Origin: Agrobacterium sp. a22-2
GTDB lineage: Bacteria > Pseudomonadota > Alphaproteobacteria > Rhizobiales > Rhizobiaceae
Direction of reading: 5' to 3'
DNA length: 64,000 bases
Assembly: GCF_012276985.1 (NCBI RefSeq)
Contig: NZ_JAAXMM010000002.1
Location: forward strand, 248,001 to 312,000
Shown here: piece after piece, positions 9,058-16,651 of the stretch
How the letters are laid out: each line of letters starts with the position of its first letter
Position numbering within the stretch: the stretch's first letter is position 1
The notes under the pieces: generated by a model
Database searches by the model: none
Seen by the model: the letters and a program-made list of their open reading frames with translations, nothing else
Told to the model about the DNA's origin: nothing
Program-made: the position numbers and the translations under genes

Positions 9058-9145
9058 TCTGGCTTATGCTTTTTCAGTATCCGGACTTGGCAATATCCTG
9101 GCCGCTCCCGATGCCGAGTGATATCGTCGGCGCCATCTAAAAAGA

Positions 9146-9171
9146 CCCGGCCGATCTTCCAATCAGCCGGG
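9146..9171. terminator. Bidirectional terminator between convergent genes
   Basis: CCCGGC pairs with GCCGGG around an inner GAT/ATC stem. Reading leftward, the stem is followed by a T-run (TCTTTTT), a strong rho-independent signal for the siderophore receptor gene. Reading rightward it is followed by CCTTTGT. Confidence 0.8.
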
Positions 9172-9218
9172 CCTTTGTCGTCGAGCGGTTCAGCAGGGGG
9201 TGCCCGCGGCCGCGTCCC

Positions 9219-11414
9219 TTACCAGGTCTTGCTGAGTTTCAGCGTAAACGTCTGGCCCTGGCCGTAGCCGCAGACCAGGGTGCCCTGGCAACCCGTGACA
9301 TATTCCTTGTCGAACAGGTTGGTGACGTTGAGCGAGGCGCCCCAGCCGTTCTTTTCGTAGCGGATGGCGGCGTCGGCCAGGACGACATCAGGCACCTTCT
9401 TGGTATTGGCCATGTCGGCCCAGGATTCGCCCTGGTAGCGCAGGCCGGCGCCGATGCTGACGCCTTCGAACACACCGGTCGGAACTGTGTAGTCGAGCCA
9501 GGCGGAGGCCTGGAGGGCCGGAACGAGATAAGGCGTGTTGCCGATCAGGCTGGTATCGGCATGCTCCTGGATTTCCAGATCCTGATAGGTGAACGAGGTG
9601 AGCATCTTCCAGTCCGGGGCAATGTCGAACTTGCCTTCCAGCTCGATGCCCGTCGAGGTCACCTCGCCGATCTGCGTGGAGAGGTAGGTGGCCGGATCGG
9701 TGACGGTCCAGTTTTCCTTGTTGATATGGAAGACGGACGCCGTGACCATGCCCGGCAGGAAGCTCGGCTCGTACTTGAAGCCGCCCTCGACCTGGAAACC
9801 TTCCTCCGGCTTCAGGGCATCGCCGTCGGTGGTGCCGATCTGGGGGTTGAAGAAGGTCGAGGCGCTGACATAGGGCGTCAGGCCATTGGCGAATTCATAG
9901 GCGAGACCGGCGCGGCCGCTCAGCGCCCCGTCGTCGGACTCGTAACTATCGGTGCCGAGGCGATCGTCCACCTCGGTGTTGACGAAGTCATAGCGGCCAT
10001 TGAGGGTCGCCACCCAGCCGGCGCCGAAATGGATCTGGTCCTGAGCGTAGAGGCCGAGCTGTTGCTGGGTCAGCACCTCGTCGATCTGCGTCGTATTTTC
10101 CGGCTGCGTCGTCCCATAGACCGGATCCGTCACGCTGATCGGTGTGGCGGAACTCCATTTCTGGACGTTGTCGAGGCGATAATACTTGTAGTCCATGCCG
10201 ATCGTCAGATCATGCTTCAGGGCACCGGTGTCGAACTTGCCGTTCAGACGGTTGTCGATGACGAAGGTATCGACCTTGGTGATGCCTTCAAAGCCGATGC
10301 GCTGCAGATAGGCATCCGCGCTGGTCGGCTCTTCGAGATAGCCGGTATCGGTTTCCGGATCGTAATAGCCGTAGGTGTAAGGGCCGATCTCGTGCTTGTT
10401 GAGATGGCCGTAGCGAGCGTTCTGGCTGAAGGTCAGGCCATTGTCGAACTCATGCTCGAATTCGTAGCCGATGGTCTTCTGCTGGTATTCGCTGTCGTCG
10501 ATACCGGGTTCGCCATAATTGGCGTCGGGATCGATCCGGCCGAAGGACGCGTCGACGACGGTGCCGACATAGGGGAAAAAGCCGTTGCTGGAGCGGGTCT
10601 GATCGAGCGTTGAATAGGTGGCGAAGACATTGAGCTTGGTGCTTTCGTCCGGTGCCCAGGTGATCTGCGGCATGAAGACGCCACGAAAGTCTTCGGCATA
10701 GTCGCCGGCCTGGTCGCCGCCGGCCAACTTGCCGGTGAAACGATAGCTGATCGTGCCATCCTCGGCGACGTCGCCGGCGTCCAGGCCGACAAAGGCATTG
10801 CCGTCGCTGTTGATGCCGATTTCCGTATAGGCGTGTTTCTCATCCAGCGGCCGCTTGCTGACCATGTTGACGAGGCCGCCCGGATTGGCGCCGCCATATA
10901 GGACGGAAGCCGGTCCCTTCAGCACTTCGATGCGTTCCAGTGTGAAAGGATCTGTCTGGAAACTGCCGTAGCTGTAGCCGTAGAGGCTCAGACCGTCGAG
11001 GAAGAGGCCTGTCTGGCTGGCATCGAAGCCGCGGATATAGATCCAGTCGGTATCGCCGTCGACGCCGAAAGGCTGGGTCGTGACGCCTGCCGTGTAGCGC
11101 AGGGCCTCATCCACCTTGTTGACGACGCCGCGGTCGGACAGTTCCTGCGTGCCAATCACCGAAACGGCCTGGGGAATTTCGTTGATCGGCGTATCGGCCT
11201 TGGAGCCGGTCGAGGATTGCGTCGCGGCATAGCCGTCGACCGGGCCGGTGGCGGTCTCGCCCTTGCCCTCGACGGTGATGGTGGAAAGCTCCGTCTCGGC
11301 GTCCTGGGCATAGACCGAGGCCGGCAGAGCCAAGGTTGGCAGGGCGAGCGCCAGAAGCGCGACGCTGGTCTTCAGATAGCGGTTGATGGAATTCAGTCCT
11401 GTCTTGCTGCGCAT
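9219..11414 (-). CDS. TonB-dependent siderophore receptor 1
   Basis: Outer-membrane gated channel that binds a ferric siderophore and imports it with TonB energy. The 731-aa product has a signal peptide (1 to about 36, ending VYAQ), a TonB-box region (about 42-52, STITVEG), a plug domain with QAVSVIG and IRGF/LDGL motifs and the ...LKGPASVLYGG... segment typical of FhuA/FoxA-type receptors, then a 22-strand barrel ending in SKTW with a terminal aromatic residue. An upstream ATG (11468) is in frame, but 11414 starts directly at a credible signal peptide. An IRO-type box lies 64-78 bp upstream, so iron limitation should induce it. The exact siderophore (hydroxamate type likely) is inferred from the neighbouring Fhu-like importer. 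Confidence 0.92.
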   Translation of the reverse strand: MRSKTGLNSINRYLKTSVALLALALPTLALPASVYAQDAETELSTITVEGKGETATGPVDGYAATQSSTGSKADTPINEIPQAVSVIGTQELSDRGVVNKVDEALRYTAGVTTQPFGVDGDTDWIYIRGFDASQTGLFLDGLSLYGYSYGSFQTDPFTLERIEVLKGPASVLYGGANPGGLVNMVSKRPLDEKHAYTEIGINSDGNAFVGLDAGDVAEDGTISYRFTGKLAGGDQAGDYAEDFRGVFMPQITWAPDESTKLNVFATYSTLDQTRSSNGFFPYVGTVVDASFGRIDPDANYGEPGIDDSEYQQKTIGYEFEHEFDNGLTFSQNARYGHLNKHEIGPYTYGYYDPETDTGYLEEPTSADAYLQRIGFEGITKVDTFVIDNRLNGKFDTGALKHDLTIGMDYKYYRLDNVQKWSSATPISVTDPVYGTTQPENTTQIDEVLTQQQLGLYAQDQIHFGAGWVATLNGRYDFVNTEVDDRLGTDSYESDDGALSGRAGLAYEFANGLTPYVSASTFFNPQIGTTDGDALKPEEGFQVEGGFKYEPSFLPGMVTASVFHINKENWTVTDPATYLSTQIGEVTSTGIELEGKFDIAPDWKMLTSFTYQDLEIQEHADTSLIGNTPYLVPALQASAWLDYTVPTGVFEGVSIGAGLRYQGESWADMANTKKVPDVVLADAAIRYEKNGWGASLNVTNLFDKEYVTGCQGTLVCGYGQGQTFTLKLSKTW

Positions 11415-11477
11415 GAAGCACCCCGTACTAGCTGGCAGGCGCGGTTGGCGCTGCCGGTCCCCACTCAAAGTATAAGA

Positions 11478-11492
11478 TGAGTAGTTAGCTCA
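11478..11492. promoter_or_regulatory. IRO-type (RirA) box upstream of receptor 1
   Basis: TGAGTAGTTAGCTCA fits TGA-N9-TCA, the iron-responsive operator recognised by the Fe-S repressor RirA in Rhizobiaceae. Its outer four bases are a perfect palindrome (TGAG/CTCA). It lies 64-78 bp before the receptor start. Confidence 0.6.
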
Positions 11493-11592
11493 GGAATTAA
11501 CGTGGCGCTTGTCTGAACCCGTGCCGACTTGAACGGATTTGGGTAAACTTCGCACTGCACCCATGAAATTGCCATAAATCAGTTTCTGAGCC

Positions 11593-12477
11593 TTACAGGG
11601 CATGGGTGCGCCGCCAGGCGGATGGCGACATGCCGACCTGCTGGCGGAAGACGCGGGCAAAGTGGGCGGGATCGGCAAAGCCGGTTTCGGCGGCAATGGC
11701 GGTCAGCGGCATTGTGCGGTTGGCGAGATGTTCCTTGACCCGGGCGATGCGCGCCTTCATCTGCCACTGGTGCGGCGAGAGGCCTGTCGAGGCCTTGAAG
11801 GCATGGCTGAAATAGGATTGCGACAGGCCGGTCAGGTCGGCCAGTTCCTCCAGCCGGATGCTGCGCAGGCAATGCTCCTCGATGAAATCGCAGGTGCGGC
11901 GCAATTGCCAGCCGGCCAGCTTGGTGCGCTTGCGGTTCTGGGCAGGGGCGATCTGCAGCACGTCGATCAGCAGCGCCAGGGTCAGGCTGTCGCCGTAGAG
12001 GTCGTGCAGCGGCTGGGCGGCGCTGCATTCGGCGGCGATCAGTTCGGCCAGCGCCATCAGTTTGGGTTCGTTGAGCAGGAAGCGCGGCTGCTTCAGGGCC
12101 TCGATATCGAGGTCCTCGCCGATCCGGCGCTTCAGGGCGTCGGTGTCGAAATGCAGGTCCAGATGGCGCAGATACTGGATGTCGCGCACCTGCGTGCGCA
12201 TCTCCATGCCGGCCGGGATAAAGGACACCGCCCGGCGCTGGCAGCCGTTCAGCACCGGGCCGCCGATCTCCGCCATGGTGAAATTCCCCGTTTCGGTGCT
12301 GCGCGCATCCAGCACGATGAACAGGCGGGGATCATTGCCGACATAATAACCGCCGGCGCTCGGCGCGCAGTCGACATTCCACAGATCGGCGACCATGCCG
12401 TTCCAGTAGCGCCGGTGATAGCCGTCCAGCACCGAGAAACCGTCGATCTTGTTGTTCATGCGCGGCAGATAGGTCAT
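11593..12477 (-). CDS. AraC-family transcriptional regulator of siderophore uptake
   Basis: A 294-aa regulator. The C-terminal 100 residues form the double helix-turn-helix AraC DNA-binding domain (LEELADLTGLSQSYFSHAFK, then AETGFADPAHFARVFR, ending with a PSAWR motif). The N-terminal 170 residues are a probable sensing domain of PchR/YbtA-like regulators, which bind the ferric siderophore and activate its receptor gene. The start is set at 12477 by AAGGAGAC just upstream; the longer ORF from 12558 has no such site. It lies between receptor 1 and the divergent ABC genes and shares an IRO box with the latter, consistent with a local activator silenced when iron is sufficient. Confidence 0.85.
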   Translation of the reverse strand: MTYLPRMNNKIDGFSVLDGYHRRYWNGMVADLWNVDCAPSAGGYYVGNDPRLFIVLDARSTETGNFTMAEIGGPVLNGCQRRAVSFIPAGMEMRTQVRDIQYLRHLDLHFDTDALKRRIGEDLDIEALKQPRFLLNEPKLMALAELIAAECSAAQPLHDLYGDSLTLALLIDVLQIAPAQNRKRTKLAGWQLRRTCDFIEEHCLRSIRLEELADLTGLSQSYFSHAFKASTGLSPHQWQMKARIARVKEHLANRTMPLTAIAAETGFADPAHFARVFRQQVGMSPSAWRRTHAL

Positions 12478-12542
12478 GCCGTCTCCTTGGGACAAATCAG
12501 GCTTTGGCGGATCGTCCCGGCAGGCCATTTGCAATAGATACT

Positions 12543-12557
12543 TGATTAAAAATATCA
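12543..12557. promoter_or_regulatory. IRO-type (RirA) box between AraC regulator and fhuC
   Basis: TGATTAAAAATATCA fits TGA-N9-TCA. It is placed 66-80 bp upstream of the regulator start and 55-69 bp upstream of the ATPase start, so a single repressor dimer could control both divergent transcripts. Confidence 0.6.
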
Positions 12558-12611
12558 TATTTAGTAACGGGCATTCAAGGCCTGTTGTTGTGGGCCGGGA
12601 AGGACCACGGC

Positions 12612-13427
12612 ATGAACGGACAAAAAATGCGGGATAGCACTGTCATCGGTGACGCGAATGCGTTTTCCGTCACGGATCTGACCTTTGCGGTCGACGGGAG
12701 AAGTCTTTTGAAGGGCGTCTCTCTGGATTTCAAGGCGGGCGAGATTTCCGGCCTTGTCGGCCACAACGGCTCCGGCAAATCGACGCTTCTGAAGCTCCTG
12801 GCCCGCCAGCAGAAGCCGACATCGGGCAGCATTCGTTTCGGTGACACCGAACTCGCATCGATCGGCACGCGGGACTTTGCCCGCAGCGTCGCCTACCTGC
12901 CGCAGGACATGACGGCGGCGCATGGCATGACGGTGCGCGAGCTGGTCGCCTGCGGGCGCTATCCCTGGCATGGCGCGCTCGGCCGCTTCACGGCCACCGA
13001 TGCCGCCAAGGTGGAGGAGGCGCTGGCGCTCACCCATATCGAGCCGATGGCGGACCGCATGGTCGACACGCTGTCGGGCGGCGAGCGGCAGCGGGCCTGG
13101 ATCGCCATGCTGATGGCGCAGGACAGCCAGTGCCTGCTCTTGGACGAGCCGACCTCGGCGCTCGACATTGCCCATCAGATGGAGGTTCTGGCGCTGATCC
13201 GGCGGCTGTCGCGCGAAAAGGGCCTGAGCGTCGTCATCGTGCTGCATGACATCAACATGGCGGCGCGGTTCTGCGATCACGTGCATGCGCTGAAACAGGG
13301 GGAGGTGGTCGCCAGCGGCCGGCCGGCCAGCCTGATGAAGGGGTCCGTGCTGCGCGACATCTACGGCATCGACATGGATATCACGCCCCATCCGGGTCTC
13401 GACATTCCGCTTGCCTATGTTTGCTGA
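12612..13427 (+). CDS. fhuC: Ferric-siderophore ABC transporter ATP-binding protein (FhuC/FecE family)
   Basis: A 271-aa ATPase that powers import of a ferric siderophore. It shows Walker A (GHNGSGKST, about 54-62), the signature LSGGERQR (about 155-162), Walker B (CLLLDEPTSALD, about 176-187) and the switch His (VLHD). The start at 12612 has GGAAGGA upstream; a TTG at 12585 is also in frame but less likely. It overlaps the substrate-binding-protein gene by about 11 bp and leads an ATPase-binding protein-permease operon. Confidence 0.92.
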   Translation: MNGQKMRDSTVIGDANAFSVTDLTFAVDGRSLLKGVSLDFKAGEISGLVGHNGSGKSTLLKLLARQQKPTSGSIRFGDTELASIGTRDFARSVAYLPQDMTAAHGMTVRELVACGRYPWHGALGRFTATDAAKVEEALALTHIEPMADRMVDTLSGGERQRAWIAMLMAQDSQCLLLDEPTSALDIAHQMEVLALIRRLSREKGLSVVIVLHDINMAARFCDHVHALKQGEVVASGRPASLMKGSVLRDIYGIDMDITPHPGLDIPLAYVC

Positions 13428-14328
13428 TCCCATGCACCTCTCGACGTTGCACACCCGCCGCGCCGTGCTGGGCCTGATGGCCGGCAGCGCGCTGCTGCCG
13501 GCTTTCCCGGCCCTTGCCGATCCATTGCCGTCGCGCATCGTCAGCCTCGACTACGGCCTTGCCTCGACCCTGCTGTCGCTCGGGGTCGTGCCGGCGGCGG
13601 TGGCCTCGCTTGCTGACTGGGGCAAATGGGTGGTGGAGCCGGAAATGCCGGCCAGCGCCATCGATCTGGGCAATTCCTGGGAGGTCAATTTCGAGATGCT
13701 GGTCAGCCTCAAGCCGGATCTCATCTTGACCACGCCCTATCTCGATGCGCTGCAGCCGCGGCTGGAAACGGTGGCGCCCGTCGAGCGGCTGGAGATCTTC
13801 ATCGCCGAAGGCGGCGACATCCTGCCCAAGGCGATTGCCGCGACGCGAAAGCTCGGCCGCCGCATCGGCCGGGCCGAGCAGGCCGAGGATTTCCTCAAAC
13901 GCGCCGACGATACCTTTGAGGATTACCAGCAGCGTCTTTCGGGTCGCTCCGCGCCGCCGCTGGCGCTGGTCAATTTCATGGATGCCCGGCATGTACGCAT
14001 CTACACCAAATCAGGCCTCTACGACAACGTGCTGACCCGCATGGGGCTCACCAATGCCTGGGAGGGGCCGGGTAATTACTGGGGGTTCCAGACGATCGGC
14101 ATCGAGCAGCTGGCTGGGGTCACGTCGCCCGACGCGCGGCTGATCGCCTTCGATCCGGTGCCGGCCGACGTCCTGCCGAAGCTCGGCCAAAGTCCCCTGT
14201 GGAATGCCTTGCCCTTTGCCCGACCGGGGCATTTTGCCGTGCTCGAGCCGGCGCTGATGTTCGGCATGGTCAACGAGGCCCTGCGGTTTGCGCGGCTGAT
14301 CACGGCCCATCTGGAAGACACCCTATGA
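13417..14328 (+). CDS. fhuD: Ferric-siderophore periplasmic binding protein (FhuD family)
   Basis: A 303-aa class III substrate-binding protein that delivers the ferric siderophore to the permease. It has a probable twin-arginine signal (TRRAVLGL, Arg-Arg at about residues 14-15, then a hydrophobic run ending PALADPLP), followed by the two-lobed TroA/BtuF fold with RIVSLDYG at the start and the conserved WGFQTIGIEQL stretch. Start codons at 13411 (TTG), 13417 and 13432 are all possible; none has a strong ribosome site, and translation is likely coupled to the upstream gene. It ends in an ATGA overlap with the permease gene. Confidence 0.88.
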   Translation: MFADPMHLSTLHTRRAVLGLMAGSALLPAFPALADPLPSRIVSLDYGLASTLLSLGVVPAAVASLADWGKWVVEPEMPASAIDLGNSWEVNFEMLVSLKPDLILTTPYLDALQPRLETVAPVERLEIFIAEGGDILPKAIAATRKLGRRIGRAEQAEDFLKRADDTFEDYQQRLSGRSAPPLALVNFMDARHVRIYTKSGLYDNVLTRMGLTNAWEGPGNYWGFQTIGIEQLAGVTSPDARLIAFDPVPADVLPKLGQSPLWNALPFARPGHFAVLEPALMFGMVNEALRFARLITAHLEDTL

Positions 14329-16301
14329 CCACCATGACCTTCCACTGGCAGCGGACCGGTCCGGCCCTGACGACACTGGCGCTGGCCGTGCTGGCGGCAG
14401 GCTTTGCCTTCATGCCAATTCGGGCAGCCCTTCAGGCGGTACCCGGCGAGGGCTATGATATCGGCCGCATGGTGTTCCTCTATTCGACCCTGCCGCGCAT
14501 GGCGACCGCGCTGATCTGTGGTGCTGCGCTGGCGCTGTCGGGCGCGCTGTTCCAGCAGGTGCTGCGCAATCCGCTGGCCTCTCCCACCACGCTCGGCATT
14601 TCGGCCGGCGCCAATCTGGCGCTGGTGCTGGCCATGCTGTGGGTGCCTGGACTGCTTGGCATCGGCCGCGATATCGTTGCGCTGATCGGCAGCGGCACGG
14701 CGGCAGCCCTTGTCTTCCTGCTCGGTGCACGGCGCGGCTTCTCGCCCTTTTCGCTTGTCTTGTCGGGGCTTGTCATCAGCCTGTGGTGCGGCGCGCTGTC
14801 GGCGGTGCTGATGCTGCTCAACGAGCGCTATCTCGTCAGCCTGTTCATCTGGGGCGCCGGCTCGTTGTCGCAGCAGAGCTGGGCCATCCCTCTGTCGCTG
14901 CTGCCGAAGCTGGCGGTGATCGCGCTGCTCGCCGGGCTGATCATCCGCCCGCTGTCGCTGCTCGATCTCGGCGACAGCGGCGCCAGCGCGCTGGGCGTGC
15001 GCCTGTCGCATCTGCGGTTTCTGGCGGTGACTGCGGCCGTGGCGCTGGCGGCCTTCGTCACCAGTGCGGTCGGCGTGGTCGGCTTCATCGGCCTGGTGGC
15101 GCCGACCATTGCCCGGCTGTCGGGCGCGCGGCGGCCGGCGCAGATGCTTATCTGGTCGAGCCTGATCGGCGCCTGCCTTTTGTGGTTCGCCGATGGCGCG
15201 GTGCAGTATCTGGCCGGTCCCATGGCCGATTTCCTGCCGACCGGGGCGGTGACGGCGATCTTCGGTTCGCCGCTGCTGCTGCTGCTCCTGCCGCGTCTGA
15301 AAACCCGCCACCGGGTTCTGCAGGAACAGATCCGCCACGTGCACCGGCATGCGCCGGGCCTGCGCGCCGGGCTGCTGGCTGTCGCCGGCCTTGGGTTGAT
15401 CGTGGCGCTTGCCCTGTTTTTCGGGCGCAGCGTCGAGGGGCAGTGGACGCTGCTCGACCGGTCGCTGTTTGCCGATATCCTGCCTCTGCGGCTGCCGCCG
15501 GTGTTTGCGGCGCTGGCCTCGGGCGCCATGCTGGCCGTGGCCGGCTCGATCCTGCAGCGGCTGACCGGCAATGAAATGGCAAGCCCCGAGGTGCTCGGCA
15601 TCAGCGCCGGTGCGACGATCGGCGTGACGGTGGCCCTGTTCGTCTTCGCAGTGCCCGGTCTTGGCGCGCAGCTCGGCTTTGCCTCGGCGGGCTCGCTCCT
15701 TGTCCTCATGGTGATCTTTCTCTTCGCGATGCGTTCGGGCCTGGCGCCGGAGCGCGTGCTTCTGGCCGGCATTGCGCTCAGCGCCATGGTCGATGCCGTG
15801 GTCGGCGTGCTGGCGGCGAGCGGCGATCCGCGCGCCATGTTCCTGATGCGCTGGATGAGCGGCTCGACCTACAATGTCACCGGCACGACCGCCGTGACGG
15901 TCTGCGGGGCGGCGCTGATCCTGGTCGCACTGGCGGTGCTCGCCCGCCGCTGGCTCGATATCCTGCCGCTCGGGCCGACGGCTGCAACGGCTCTCGGCCT
16001 GCCTCTGTCGCGCACCCGGCTTTTGCTCTTCGCGCTGGCAGGTCTCTTGAGTGCGGCGGCGACGCTCTGCGTCGGGCCGCTGAGCTTTGTCGGGCTGATG
16101 GGGCCGCATCTGGCCCGCGAGGCGGGGCTGACCCGCGCCCGTCCGCAGCTGATCGGCGCCGCCCTGATCGGTGCTGCCCTGATGGTCATGGCCGATTGGG
16201 TGGGCCGAACGATCGTCTATCCCTACCAGATCCCGGCGGGACTGGTCTCGGCCCTGGTCGGGGCGCCGTTCCTGATGCTGCTGATGCGCCGCCGCGGCTG
16301 A
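14325..16301 (+). CDS. fhuB: Ferric-siderophore ABC permease, double-length FhuB type
   Basis: A 658-aa inner-membrane permease made of two tandem FecCD modules (about 1-325 and 330-658), as in FhuB, so one chain supplies the whole channel. Each half repeats the LRLPR-like entry (STLPRMATAL, and LRLPPVFAAL in half 2), the G..LQ..L.NPLASP / GSILQRLTGNEMASP loop and the ATPase-contacting GFIGLVAP / FVGLMGPH segments. About 20 hydrophobic helices are visible. The start is the ATGA overlap with fhuD. The double length argues for a hydroxamate-type (ferrichrome-like) system instead of a heme or B12 importer. Confidence 0.93.
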   Translation: MTTMTFHWQRTGPALTTLALAVLAAGFAFMPIRAALQAVPGEGYDIGRMVFLYSTLPRMATALICGAALALSGALFQQVLRNPLASPTTLGISAGANLALVLAMLWVPGLLGIGRDIVALIGSGTAAALVFLLGARRGFSPFSLVLSGLVISLWCGALSAVLMLLNERYLVSLFIWGAGSLSQQSWAIPLSLLPKLAVIALLAGLIIRPLSLLDLGDSGASALGVRLSHLRFLAVTAAVALAAFVTSAVGVVGFIGLVAPTIARLSGARRPAQMLIWSSLIGACLLWFADGAVQYLAGPMADFLPTGAVTAIFGSPLLLLLLPRLKTRHRVLQEQIRHVHRHAPGLRAGLLAVAGLGLIVALALFFGRSVEGQWTLLDRSLFADILPLRLPPVFAALASGAMLAVAGSILQRLTGNEMASPEVLGISAGATIGVTVALFVFAVPGLGAQLGFASAGSLLVLMVIFLFAMRSGLAPERVLLAGIALSAMVDAVVGVLAASGDPRAMFLMRWMSGSTYNVTGTTAVTVCGAALILVALAVLARRWLDILPLGPTAATALGLPLSRTRLLLFALAGLLSAAATLCVGPLSFVGLMGPHLAREAGLTRARPQLIGAALIGAALMVMADWVGRTIVYPYQIPAGLVSALVGAPFLMLLMRRRG

Positions 16302-16651
16302 TCGGGTAGCGGTGGCTGACATTCGCTTATGAGAAAAAGTCCCTCTCTGGCCTGCCGGCGTTCGTCACTGAAATCGATTCACTGGATCGATTTCTCCGCT
16401 GCGCGGACCGTCGCTCACCGCACCACAAGGGGGGAGAAGACCCGCGGACGCCGCTCGGATCTTATTTGGTGTCCGCTTAGCGTTCGGCCGGGTTAATGCC
16501 CTCCCCCTTGTGGGGAGGGGGAGGGGATCTTTTTCCAGCACGATTGCCGTCCCTTCAGCATCTTCCAAAGACCAAAAAACCCCGGCGGCGTTCTGACAAG
16601 GCTGCCGGGGTTTCAATTTGGCCGTCACCGATGCGGAGAGGCTTTATCCGC
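16302..16651. repeat. Intergenic region with RIME-like palindromes
   Basis: There is no gene. The stretch between fhuB and receptor 2 contains a perfect 9-bp inverted repeat GAAATCGAT/ATCGATTTC (16370-16394), then pieces resembling the repeat found intact at 24364-24573 (CTCTCTGGCCTGCCGG at about 16343 and AAGGGGGGAGA at about 16431), an 8-bp hairpin CCCTCCCC/GGGGAGGG (16499-16519) and finally a terminator (16578-16612). It looks like a decayed Rhizobium intergenic mosaic element. Confidence 0.55.
16578..16612. terminator. Bidirectional rho-independent terminator
   Basis: AACCCCGGC pairs with GCCGGGGTT (9 bp, 17-nt loop). Leftward the stem is followed by a T-run, terminating the receptor 2 gene; rightward it is followed by TTTC, backing up termination of fhuB. 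Confidence 0.85.

Noticed and set aside
14076..16322. 748-codon reverse ORF over fhuB
   Set aside because: Gln/Arg/His-rich shadow of a membrane protein gene.
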